Assembly (NCBI GenBank): GCA_002297815.1
Contig: DBKH01000051.1
Coordinates: forward strand, 9,617 to 33,851
Reading direction: 5' to 3'
Origin: Bacteroidales bacterium UBA755
Lineage (GTDB): Bacteria > Bacteroidota > Bacteroidia > Bacteroidales > UBA932
Length of the DNA: 24,235 bases
The notes under the pieces were generated by a model. It was not told the DNA's origin. It was given only the letters and a program-made list of their open reading frames with translations, and searched no databases. Both the position numbers and the translations under genes were made by a program. Shown piece after piece: positions 8,165-16,559 of this stretch (its first letter is position 1; each line of letters starts with the position of its first letter).

Positions 8165-8755
8165 TCAGATGATTGTCGGGGTCAGTTCCTCAACCAATAG
8201 GGTGTAGTCATTGATGACCTCGATGACCTTGATGGCGGTGCCGGTCTTTATCGTATCTCCGTCTGTGACAGCGTCATATTCCCTGACAGCGTTGTTGATG
8301 GAAATCTGGACCTTGCCTTCCCCCTTGCGCCCGCCTGGAATCGTAAGGTAAGCCTTTCCCTCGCATCCGACCGCAGATTTGTGCACGTCGATGTTGCCTG
8401 TCTGCTGCATTCCGCTGAGCCATTTGAATATCCACATCACGACTGTGACCAGTAGCACGCCCACGATGACCGAGACGATGATCAGCAGCGCGTTGGACTG
8501 GATCTTGTCGTGCATCAGCACCGCTGTCCAGCCGAATCCGAGGCAGAAATTGACCAGATTCCTGAACGTCAGGAGGTTCATCGAAGGATCAGTGTCAAAA
8601 GACCCGTCCGATGTGTTCAGATCGAAATCAGTGTCATGATCTCCCAATCCCAGGAATGTCAGAATAGTCTGAATGACGAAAATCAGCGATGCTGAGAGTG
8701 TGACGGCCCAAAGGACCTGCATTGCCGTACTAAGTGATGTCCACCAGGTAATCAT
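8165..8755 (-). CDS. NfeD-like membrane protein, flotillin partner
   Basis: A 196-residue protein with an N-terminal hydrophobic segment (about 12-36), an acidic stretch rich in Asp (DHDTDFDLNTSDGSFDTD), two further membrane segments (about 62-80 and 88-112), and a soluble C-terminal domain (about 122-192) with the short beta-strands expected of the OB-fold of NfeD/YuaF proteins (VGCEGKAYLTIPG, GTAIKVIEVINDYTLLVEEL). It lies 82 nt upstream of the flotillin-like gene on the same strand, and NfeD-type proteins regularly pair with SPFH proteins, where they affect assembly or localisation of the scaffold. Similarity in the membrane portion alone would not name it; context makes the call firm. It has a strong promoter of its own upstream. 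Confidence 0.78.
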   Translation of the reverse strand: MITWWTSLSTAMQVLWAVTLSASLIFVIQTILTFLGLGDHDTDFDLNTSDGSFDTDPSMNLLTFRNLVNFCLGFGWTAVLMHDKIQSNALLIIVSVIVGVLLVTVVMWIFKWLSGMQQTGNIDVHKSAVGCEGKAYLTIPGGRKGEGKVQISINNAVREYDAVTDGDTIKTGTAIKVIEVINDYTLLVEELTPTII

Positions 8756-8809
8756 ATCTATTAGTTTTTAGTTAGGCGGCCCAGATTCCTTTCTGCACCG
8801 CATCTTTTG

Positions 8810-8840
8810 CAAATATATTAATTAATTTATGAAAAACAAT
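8810..8840 (-). promoter_or_regulatory. Promoter of the NfeD-flotillin-Xre operon
   Basis: On the minus strand an ATTG ends 19 nt before TATATTTG (box at 8810-8817, TTG at 8837-8839), matching both elements of the Bacteroidetes promoter. The leader to the NfeD start at 8755 would be about 45 nt. The rest of the 144-nt gap between this gene and the stop of the hybrid sensor gene is AT-rich, with no further gene. Confidence 0.65.
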
Positions 8841-8899
8841 AATTATTTATAATAATTGCGGTGAGAAGATAATGCGAATTTTTACCATGTAGAAATGAT

Positions 8900-11800
8900 T
8901 TACCGATGATTCTGTTTGATAAACTGTGAAGGAGATATTCCGTATTCATTCTTGAAACAGTTGCGGAAGTGGCCGACATCGTTAAAGCCGCATGAATATG
9001 CAGCCTCGGACACATTATGCCCATCATTCAACAACTCGTAGCCCTTCTTTAACCGGATTTTTCGAATGAACTCATTCCCCGACATGCCTGTAAGGCCTTT
9101 AATTTTTCGATAAAGAGTCGAATGGCTCATACCGAGAGCGTCCTGGATGTACGTCATGTCAAGTTCAGCCATTGTCAGATTATCTTCCACTATCCTTGTG
9201 AATTTTTGGATGAAGCATTCATCAAGTTTACTGATTTTAGGGTGATGGACTTCATCTGCGCCCGTTGTGGCAGGATTGTATCCGGAATGGCCGCCACTCA
9301 GCCCGGAGGAAATGAACGCAGCCAATGATTTCCTTGAATCCAGGATGTTTTGTATGCGACTTGTCAGTAATTTGGCGCTGAATGGTTTTGTTATGTATGA
9401 GTCCGCTCCTGCCTCATAGCCGGTTTCCTTGTCTTGTATGGAATCCTTGGCGGTCAGGAGTATGACAGGAATGTGGCTTGTACGCACATCGTCTTTGATC
9501 GACTTGCACAATTCCGTTCCATCCATCAGCGGCATCATAATGTCACTTATGATCACATTGGGAATATGGCTCTTGGCAATATTGAGTCCCTCTTCCCCGT
9601 TGGTAGCTGTCAGAACCTTGAATTTGGATTGCAAAGATGATTCAATGTACTCACGGATGTCATCGTTATCCTCAACAACCAGCACCACAAGTTGTCTGTC
9701 CGATATTTCTTTGATTTCATTTTCATCAGCCTCGGAAGCCGGTCTCCTTACCGCACTTTCCTTGTGTAATGCATTAGGGTAAGTATTGAACATCCGAAGG
9801 CGTAAAGTGAACACAGTCCCTTTGCCGACTTCGCTTGTGGCTGAGATTGTGCCTTCGTGTAGGTCTGACAGCGAGCGCACCAAGGCGAGGCCGATGCCGG
9901 TGCCTGAAGCTTGGTGCATTCCCTCAGCCTGGTAGTATCGGTCAAAGATGTGAGGCAAAGAATTCTCGTCTATTCCATAACCTGTATCAGCAACCTCAAT
10001 TTCCACAAAATCCTCGTTGGAGATTTTGACAGATCTTAGTCTTAATTCGATGGATCCTTCCGGAGTGTATTTTATAGCATTGCTCAACAGATTGTTCAAT
10101 ACTGTGTGTATGACATCACTGTCAAAATAAATATCAGGGAGACTGTTGTCGATGTCAAGATTTATCGAAACTCTTTCATTATGGTTCAGTTCCTTGTACC
10201 TCAAACCGATTTCCGCCACGACGGATGCTATTTGTCCTTTTGAGACAGTCAGGCGTCTGTTATTTGTTTCGGCTTTACGGAATTCCAGAATCTGATTGAT
10301 AAGATTTAGCAGTTGCAAGGCACTGGAATGTATTGTCTTTATCTTCTTCCTGAAAGGGCTTGGCAGCTTATCATCTGAGTCAAGATCTTCTAGTGGTCCA
10401 ATAATGAGAGTCAGCGGAGTGCGGAGCTCGTGAGTGATGTTTGTGTAGAACCGTAACCTCTCATCGTTGAGCCGTTGCTCGTCAATGCTTTTCCTACGTT
10501 CCATCTCAAGCGAGCCCTTAAGCATAAGCCTACGCTTGTATATTCTAATGATTGTCCAAATAGACAGGGTAATAAGAAGGGCATAAACCACTTTGGCATA
10601 CCAGGTCAGCCAAACGGGCGGAGTCACAACGATTTTCAGTCTGGCAAGATTGTCATTGTTCCAATCGTGGTTTCTCTGACGTGCCCTAATCAAGAATGTG
10701 TATGTTCCTGACGGCAGGTTGCGCAGGATGGCATCATGCTCACGTCCAGCGGAAATCCAAGTCTTGTCAATTCCTTCTACCTTATAAGAATACTCTACCG
10801 TATTTCTCAGAGAATAATCAGTCACGGAAAAGGCTATTCTCAAGGAGTTCCTGTTGTAGGGGATTTTGATTTCTTTTACACCGGCACTTCCTATGGCCAC
10901 TTTGATGGAGGTGTCTTTTGGAGCATTAATGTTTAGGCAATCAACAATCTGAACTGGAATTCGTCCTCCGGTGTCAGAAAATAGCTCAGGGCTGAACCTG
11001 CACACTCCGTTCCTTGATCCGAAATAGAGATCCCCGTCAGGGGTTCCGCATGCAGCGCGATCCATAAAACTGCTCATCGGAAGTCCGTCATTGTAATCGT
11101 AATTGTCGATTTTAGATGTGTTTCGATTCAATCTTGAGATGCCATTGTTTGTGCTGAACCATAGATTACCTTCTCCGTCTTCCTGTAATGCGCGAATGTG
11201 AGCATCGTTCAGGCCTGATTCATAACCATAATTCCTTATTTCATTGAGACGATCAGTGTCCGCGATCTGACTCAGCCCATCCTGCCCCGCGACCCACATA
11301 CATCCTTGTGAATCAAGATATAGTTGCTTTACTGCATTTGAAATGATTCCATTAGATTCGTCAAGGTGATGAATCATCTCGCCTTCTTTGTTAAAAATGA
11401 AAATCCCGCTGCCGTATGTCCCTATCCACAATTTTCCTTGCCTGTCGGCAGTGATCCCGTTAGGTATGAGATTATAGGTTGCGGTTGAGATCTTTATGTC
11501 TTTTTTCAATTCACCATTGGCATATTCATAAAACCCGTCTTGCATTCCTAAGTACACTCTGCCGTCCGGAAGTACTGCAAAACAATTGGCATAATTCTGA
11601 CTGTCAGGTGCGCTGATTCGTCTGACACCGCCATTGTTTATTTCAAGAGCGAAAATTCCATCTTCATAAGGACTGAACAGAATATCATCACCGACTCTTA
11701 CCAAAGAGGATATGTATTCCCGTGAACTTTTAAGATGTGCGGACAAATCATAGGTACGTTTCAATTCTCCATCTTCGAAAACTCGTATTTTGCTTTCTTC

Positions 11801-12949
11801 ACCGGTCCAAATAGTGCCATTCCCATCTGTATGGATAGACCAGACGGGCCGACCCTTATCGCTGTTCACGTTGACTCCGTACGATGGAAGGAGATTGAAT
11901 CTTGGGGGAGTGTGGCTTATAAAATCAAGTCCTTCGGAGTAATTACCGATCCAAATGTTGCCGTATGAATCCTGAAAAACCTTATGAATATTCATAGAGG
12001 ATATGCCGTAGCGGCCACCGGAAGACGGAAGCACTGTGAATTCCAGCCTGTCAGGGTTGGACAGCGAGAGGTCACTGATGTTAAGGACACCCACACCTCC
12101 CAAATCTCCACCTATCAGCAGGTCTCCTTCATTAGTCTCTGTTATGGAGTGGATGTTGGGTGTGGGAGTTTTCCAAGATGCCGCGTTATGGCTCAAGAAT
12201 GATCTGAATCTTTTTGTTGATTGATTGAAAAGAGCCAGACCCCGACTTGTGCCAAGCCAGATGTTTTTGTACCTGTCTATAAATATTTCTCCGACATCAT
12301 TGCTAGGAAGGCTTCCTCCATCACCAGGAATATGATGGAAATTCTCAACCATCCTTGTTTTAAGATTCACAACACTGAAGCCATAGTTGGCATGTCCTAC
12401 GTACAAGTTTCCATGGCCATCGTAAGCAATGCTTCTGAATGACATCGGCAACTGGGAGAATGCGTTCTGTCTCAACACGTCAATCTTGCCGTCTTTGTAG
12501 TGCAATATGAAATTATAGTGATTGACAATATATATACCTCCGTCCTCAGCGCGGCAGAAATCGACCACATTGACGCTTCCGAGGCTATCCGGCAGCTCAG
12601 GCTCTTCCAACCTCAAAGTCTCACAGTCAAGGACATTTACGCCTCTTTTTGAGCCTATCCAAAGTTTATCTTCTATTTCATCATAAAATAAAGAATTGAT
12701 GGAATTACCTTTGAGCCTGGAATTCCGCTCACTGAATATTTTGAAATTCACTCCGTCAAAACGGTTCAGCCCCGCTTCAGTCCCAATCCAGAGGAATCCA
12801 TGCTTGTCTTGAGTAATGTCTGTCACAAAATTATTTGAGATACCATCTCTCAGTCCGATGTGCTCAATTACCGGATGTGAGTTCACTGGTTCCCCTTCCG
12901 CTGTAATAACGTTTAGAGTCAAGAGCAGTACTAGTAGAACGTTTCTCAT
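8900..12949 (-). CDS. Hybrid two-component system sensor/regulator (HTCS) of the polysaccharide utilization locus
   Basis: One 1349-residue polypeptide joins sensor and regulator. After a signal peptide (about 1-19) come repeated beta-propeller blades (about 30-680; motifs such as DKHGFLWIGTEAGLNRFDG and DGEGNLWFSTNNGISRL), a Y_Y_Y domain (about 690-775; YSYKVEGIDKTW) and a membrane segment (about 782-802). Inside follow the kinase with His840 (ITHELRTP), an ATPase domain with NLLSNAIKYTPEG, DTGYGIDE and GTGIGLAL, a receiver domain with Asp1136 (ISDIMMP), Thr1166 and Lys1188, and a C-terminal AraC-type DNA-binding domain (about 1250-1349). All key residues are present, so it should be active. 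Such proteins bind an oligosaccharide in the periplasm and switch on the adjacent susC operon. The divergent position relative to susC supports that target. Confidence 0.96.
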   Translation of the reverse strand: MRNVLLVLLLTLNVITAEGEPVNSHPVIEHIGLRDGISNNFVTDITQDKHGFLWIGTEAGLNRFDGVNFKIFSERNSRLKGNSINSLFYDEIEDKLWIGSKRGVNVLDCETLRLEEPELPDSLGSVNVVDFCRAEDGGIYIVNHYNFILHYKDGKIDVLRQNAFSQLPMSFRSIAYDGHGNLYVGHANYGFSVVNLKTRMVENFHHIPGDGGSLPSNDVGEIFIDRYKNIWLGTSRGLALFNQSTKRFRSFLSHNAASWKTPTPNIHSITETNEGDLLIGGDLGGVGVLNISDLSLSNPDRLEFTVLPSSGGRYGISSMNIHKVFQDSYGNIWIGNYSEGLDFISHTPPRFNLLPSYGVNVNSDKGRPVWSIHTDGNGTIWTGEESKIRVFEDGELKRTYDLSAHLKSSREYISSLVRVGDDILFSPYEDGIFALEINNGGVRRISAPDSQNYANCFAVLPDGRVYLGMQDGFYEYANGELKKDIKISTATYNLIPNGITADRQGKLWIGTYGSGIFIFNKEGEMIHHLDESNGIISNAVKQLYLDSQGCMWVAGQDGLSQIADTDRLNEIRNYGYESGLNDAHIRALQEDGEGNLWFSTNNGISRLNRNTSKIDNYDYNDGLPMSSFMDRAACGTPDGDLYFGSRNGVCRFSPELFSDTGGRIPVQIVDCLNINAPKDTSIKVAIGSAGVKEIKIPYNRNSLRIAFSVTDYSLRNTVEYSYKVEGIDKTWISAGREHDAILRNLPSGTYTFLIRARQRNHDWNNDNLARLKIVVTPPVWLTWYAKVVYALLITLSIWTIIRIYKRRLMLKGSLEMERRKSIDEQRLNDERLRFYTNITHELRTPLTLIIGPLEDLDSDDKLPSPFRKKIKTIHSSALQLLNLINQILEFRKAETNNRRLTVSKGQIASVVAEIGLRYKELNHNERVSINLDIDNSLPDIYFDSDVIHTVLNNLLSNAIKYTPEGSIELRLRSVKISNEDFVEIEVADTGYGIDENSLPHIFDRYYQAEGMHQASGTGIGLALVRSLSDLHEGTISATSEVGKGTVFTLRLRMFNTYPNALHKESAVRRPASEADENEIKEISDRQLVVLVVEDNDDIREYIESSLQSKFKVLTATNGEEGLNIAKSHIPNVIISDIMMPLMDGTELCKSIKDDVRTSHIPVILLTAKDSIQDKETGYEAGADSYITKPFSAKLLTSRIQNILDSRKSLAAFISSGLSGGHSGYNPATTGADEVHHPKISKLDECFIQKFTRIVEDNLTMAELDMTYIQDALGMSHSTLYRKIKGLTGMSGNEFIRKIRLKKGYELLNDGHNVSEAAYSCGFNDVGHFRNCFKNEYGISPSQFIKQNHR

Positions 12950-12976
12950 GAAATGTGGTTACTTAACGTAGTATGG

Positions 12977-12984
12977 CAAAGATA
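12977..12984 (-). promoter_or_regulatory. -7 promoter box of the HTCS gene
   Basis: Reads TATCTTTG on the minus strand, matching TAnnTTTG, about 28 nt before the ATG at 12949. No clear -33 TTG is visible at the right distance. Confidence 0.5.
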
Positions 12985-13011
12985 ATAAAATCGAGGTGAT
13001 TAATTGAACGA

Positions 13012-13040
13012 TTTGTCACTTTATTTGGTCATTTTGTCTT
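13012..13040. repeat. Short TTTGTCA-like direct repeats in the HTCS-susC gap
   Basis: On the plus strand TTTGTCA (13012), TTTGGTCA (13024) and TTTTGTCT (13032) follow one another within 29 nt, with a further ATGTCAT at 13053. They lie between the two divergent promoters, where binding sites of the AraC-type output domain of the HTCS would be expected. The motifs are short and the stretch is AT-rich, so this is only a candidate operator. I see no small gene in the rest of the 263-nt gap. Confidence 0.3.
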
Positions 13041-13166
13041 AAAATGTGAAATATGTCATGGTGTTCAAGGGTATTATTATTCGTGAAAAACTATCTGAGA
13101 AAAGAGAATGAAACAATTACCATTATAAACGAACTATCGGTCATCATTAGTTTCCTTTTTTGTCGC

Positions 13167-13174
13167 TACTTTTG
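13167..13174 (+). promoter_or_regulatory. -7 promoter box of the susC operon
   Basis: TACTTTTG matches TAnnTTTG and lies 38 nt before the susC ATG, giving a leader of about 30 nt. A canonical -33 TTG is missing, as expected for a promoter that depends on an activator such as the divergent HTCS. Confidence 0.55.
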
Positions 13175-13212
13175 CAAAAGAAACAATAACACTTTTAACC
13201 AAGTATTTTTCT

Positions 13213-16200
13213 ATGAAATCAAATTGTTTACAAAACAGCAAACTGTATGTTGTATTGTTGCTGTGTGTCGGTTTCTTCTCCTTGGCATTGGATACTGCCA
13301 GTGCCCAGGTAAATGCAGCAGACACTCTCGCAAGACAGAAGTCAGAAATCACAGTCAAAGGTGATGTGAGCGATGCCGATGGCCCTATTATCGGGGCGTT
13401 CGTGTATGAAAAGACGAATAAGGCGAACGGGACAATGACTGATGTTGACGGTCGCTTTTCTTTGAAAGTCCCTGATGGAGCCGTGTTGGTTGTAAGCTGC
13501 ATCGGTTCTGAAACTTTGGAGGTGAGGGCCGTATCTGGCCAGGATATGAAACTGTTGCTCAAACCAGACACATCCTTACTTGATGAAGTCGTTGTGGTTG
13601 GCTTCGGTGTACAGAAAAAAGTGAATATGACCGGTTCGGTAAGCGTGGCTGATCAGGAAGCTCTGAAAGACCGACCGGTGACAAGTGCAGCCCAGGCTCT
13701 GCAAGGTGTGGTTCCAGGACTCCAGATCACATCAGCAGATGGCAAGCTTGAGACAAACGCTTCCATTAAAATAAGAGGCAACGGCACAATAGGAAGCGGG
13801 TCAAGCGGCAGTCCGCTTATACTCATCGATGGAATGGAAGGAGACATCAACGCTGTCAACCCGCAGGACATCGAAAGCATATCCGTACTGAAAGACGCGG
13901 CTTCCGCTTCAATCTATGGTAGCCGAGCTCCGTTCGGTGTCATTCTCGTCACCACAAAGAAAGGATCACAAGGTAAGGCAACAGTCAATTACAACAATTC
14001 GTTCCGTTTCAGCAACCTTGTTAACCGTAATCACACTATGGACTCCAGAGCCTTCGCCCTGTTCTTTGATGATGCATGCGTCAACACACCGGGATGGGGA
14101 CCACACTTTTCTAAAGAAACAATTGAGAAGATTGAACAGTATCAGGCCGGTACCCTTCTAAATTCAAAGGGAGTATTCGATCCCCTTTACACAATGGATG
14201 ACATCTATGGCAATGGCAACTGGCAGGATGTCCCTTATCATGGTGGAGCTTGGGCCAACACAGACTGGTTCAGTGCCATCTACAAAGATTACAGCTTCTC
14301 TATGGAGCACAATGTGAGTGTAAGTGGAGGCTCTGACAAGATCAACTATTATTTCTCCGCAAATTATCTTGATAATGACGGAATGCTTGCCTGGGGTGAG
14401 GAAGGACTGAAACGCTATACATTGACCGGCAAGTTTAACGCTGACATAACAGAGTGGATGACGCTTGGGTTCTCACACCGGTGGGTCCGCAAGGACTATG
14501 TGCGCCCATCAAGTCTTACTGACAATCTGTACGATGATCTGGGCCGCCAAGGTTGGCCTGTGATTCCTATCTATGACCCGAACGGGAACATCTTTGATTG
14601 CCCGTCCCCTATAAATGGACTAGAGAACGGAGGAAGCGATAGGACTCAGCCTGACAGAAACTATACTCAGATCAGTCTCGTGGCGCGACCGGTGGAAGGA
14701 TGGGATATTCATGCTGAATTCAACTATCAGGTGTATTCGGACTCCCGCCATTGGGACACTCAAAAACTTTACGGGTACGATGTAAATGGGAATGCTTTCG
14801 AGGTTTCAAGCGAGAGCCATGTTCACGAGGAGTACACGAGAGAGAATTTCTACAATCTCAATGTCTATTCCAATTATGAAAGAACAATAGGCAAAAAGAA
14901 CAACTTCCATTTCATGCTCGGTTTCCAGACTGAGAACATGAAGCAGAAGACATTCGGTCTTCAGCGTGACGGCATTCTGGTCTCCAGTCTGCCAGAAGTG
15001 GACCTTACCACTGGAATTGGCTCTGATGGGAATCTAGTGACTCCGTCTGTAAACGGAGGGCGTTCAGAATGGGATAACGCTGGATTCTTCGGACGTATCA
15101 ATTATGATTATGATAGCCGTTACATGATAGAAGCCAACTTGCGTTATGATGGAACATCGCGTTTCCGCCAGAACCGACGTTGGATATGGCTCCCGTCTGT
15201 GTCCGTGGGATGGAACATAGCTAACGAGAAGTTTTGGGAGGACTTGACACAAGTGTGCGGCAACCTTAAGCTGCGTGCTTCATATGGAATACTGGGAAAC
15301 CAGAATATTGACAACTGGTATCAGACCTACCGCACCCTTTCCATCAAGCCAAATAACGGAGAGTGGCTTCAGAACGGAGCGAAACCGACAACAGTCGGGT
15401 TCCCGGCCCTTATCAGCCAGTTGCTGACATGGGAGAAAATCTACAATTACAACCTTGGCCTTGATTGGGGCTTGTTCAACGGCCGGTTGACTGGAAGTTT
15501 TGAGTATTATATTCGAGACACGAAGAATATGGTGGGGCCTTCCGCTGAATTGCCGAACATCCTTGGAACCGATGTCCCGAAAACGAATAACTGTGACCTC
15601 CGAACTCATGGCTGGGATTTTGAGATTTCGTGGAAAGACTATCTTTCCTGCGGTCTGTCCTATGGAGCTCGTTTTGTCCTCTCGGACTCGCGCACGAAGA
15701 TCACCAAATACGCTAACAATCCTACAAACTCCATTGACTCCTACATCCAGGGACGCTATATTGACGAGATCTGGGGATATGAGACCTTGGGAATAGCAAA
15801 AACTGATGAGGAATATATGGATTACCTTGACATGCTCGATGCTAATTATACCGCTTTTCACGGGACCGCTCCCGCAGAGACCAGATTGGGAATGCAGTCT
15901 TTGGGTAAGGATTTCGCGGCTGGTGACGTGATGTATAAGGATCTGAACTGTGATGGCGTCATCAACGGTGGCGACGGGACATTGAACAATCTTGGGGACA
16001 AGAAACTCCTCGGCAGCAAACAGCCTCGTTATATGTTCTCACTTGATCTCAACGCTGCGTACAAGGGCTTTGACCTTCGAGTTTTCTTCCAAGGGGTAGG
16101 GAAAAGAGATTATTTCCAGAATCATAACTATTTCTGGGGAGCGGACAATGATATGTGGTGGATGCAGGCGCTTACACCTCATGAGGATTATTTCCGTGAC

Positions 16201-16548
16201 GAAAATTCATGGTCTGTAAAGGAAGGATATGCCGAGACTAATTATGATTCATATTATCCACGACCTGTGGTCTCCGGAGGAAGCAAGAACCGTCAGGTGC
16301 AAAGCAGGTATCTTCAGGACGCCTCCTACATACGCCTAAAGAACCTTCAGGTAGGTTACACCCTTCCAGACAGAGTCACCGAAAAGGCAGGGTTCAAGAA
16401 TGTGCGCGTGTACTTTTCCGGGGAGAATCTTTGGACAGGATCCCGTCTCTCGAAACTCTTTGACCCTGAAACCATCGGTTCAGGAAAAGGTGGTTCTGCA
16501 TATCCTCTGTCACGTACCTACTCGTTTGGCATAAGTGTAACACTTTAA
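13213..16548 (+). CDS. susC-like: SusC/RagA-family TonB-dependent outer-membrane transporter
   Basis: A 1111-residue outer-membrane importer. A signal peptide (about 1-32, ending TASAQ) precedes a carboxypeptidase-regulatory-like domain (about 45-117; ITVKGDVSDADGPIIGAFVY and TDVDGRFSLKVP), then the TonB-box-like LDEVVVVGFG at about 123-132 and the SusC signature of the plug (PVTSAAQALQGVVPGLQI, ILIDGMEGDINAVNPQDIESISVLKDAASASIYG). The remainder is the beta-barrel, with many aromatic-rich strands and a C-terminus ending in SFGISVTL, a normal outer-membrane strand. With the SusD protein encoded 11 nt downstream it forms the pedal-bin glycan uptake complex, powered by TonB. Specificity is not readable from the sequence; the downstream enzymes suggest a galactan. 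Expression is probably controlled by the divergent HTCS. Confidence 0.96.
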   Translation: MKSNCLQNSKLYVVLLLCVGFFSLALDTASAQVNAADTLARQKSEITVKGDVSDADGPIIGAFVYEKTNKANGTMTDVDGRFSLKVPDGAVLVVSCIGSETLEVRAVSGQDMKLLLKPDTSLLDEVVVVGFGVQKKVNMTGSVSVADQEALKDRPVTSAAQALQGVVPGLQITSADGKLETNASIKIRGNGTIGSGSSGSPLILIDGMEGDINAVNPQDIESISVLKDAASASIYGSRAPFGVILVTTKKGSQGKATVNYNNSFRFSNLVNRNHTMDSRAFALFFDDACVNTPGWGPHFSKETIEKIEQYQAGTLLNSKGVFDPLYTMDDIYGNGNWQDVPYHGGAWANTDWFSAIYKDYSFSMEHNVSVSGGSDKINYYFSANYLDNDGMLAWGEEGLKRYTLTGKFNADITEWMTLGFSHRWVRKDYVRPSSLTDNLYDDLGRQGWPVIPIYDPNGNIFDCPSPINGLENGGSDRTQPDRNYTQISLVARPVEGWDIHAEFNYQVYSDSRHWDTQKLYGYDVNGNAFEVSSESHVHEEYTRENFYNLNVYSNYERTIGKKNNFHFMLGFQTENMKQKTFGLQRDGILVSSLPEVDLTTGIGSDGNLVTPSVNGGRSEWDNAGFFGRINYDYDSRYMIEANLRYDGTSRFRQNRRWIWLPSVSVGWNIANEKFWEDLTQVCGNLKLRASYGILGNQNIDNWYQTYRTLSIKPNNGEWLQNGAKPTTVGFPALISQLLTWEKIYNYNLGLDWGLFNGRLTGSFEYYIRDTKNMVGPSAELPNILGTDVPKTNNCDLRTHGWDFEISWKDYLSCGLSYGARFVLSDSRTKITKYANNPTNSIDSYIQGRYIDEIWGYETLGIAKTDEEYMDYLDMLDANYTAFHGTAPAETRLGMQSLGKDFAAGDVMYKDLNCDGVINGGDGTLNNLGDKKLLGSKQPRYMFSLDLNAAYKGFDLRVFFQGVGKRDYFQNHNYFWGADNDMWWMQALTPHEDYFRDENSWSVKEGYAETNYDSYYPRPVVSGGSKNRQVQSRYLQDASYIRLKNLQVGYTLPDRVTEKAGFKNVRVYFSGENLWTGSRLSKLFDPETIGSGKGGSAYPLSRTYSFGISVTL

Positions 16549-16559
16549 AACATAAAACA

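Noticed and set aside
8830..8862. AT-rich imperfect inverted repeat after the HTCS gene as a terminator
   Set aside because: The pairing is imperfect, contains almost only A-T pairs and overlaps the -33 region of the NfeD promoter; I could not support it as a terminator.
15280..15861. 193-codon open frame on the minus strand inside susC
   Set aside because: It lies wholly within a clearly coding susC barrel region, shows no recognisable motif and has no promoter box; it is a by-product of codon bias on the other strand.
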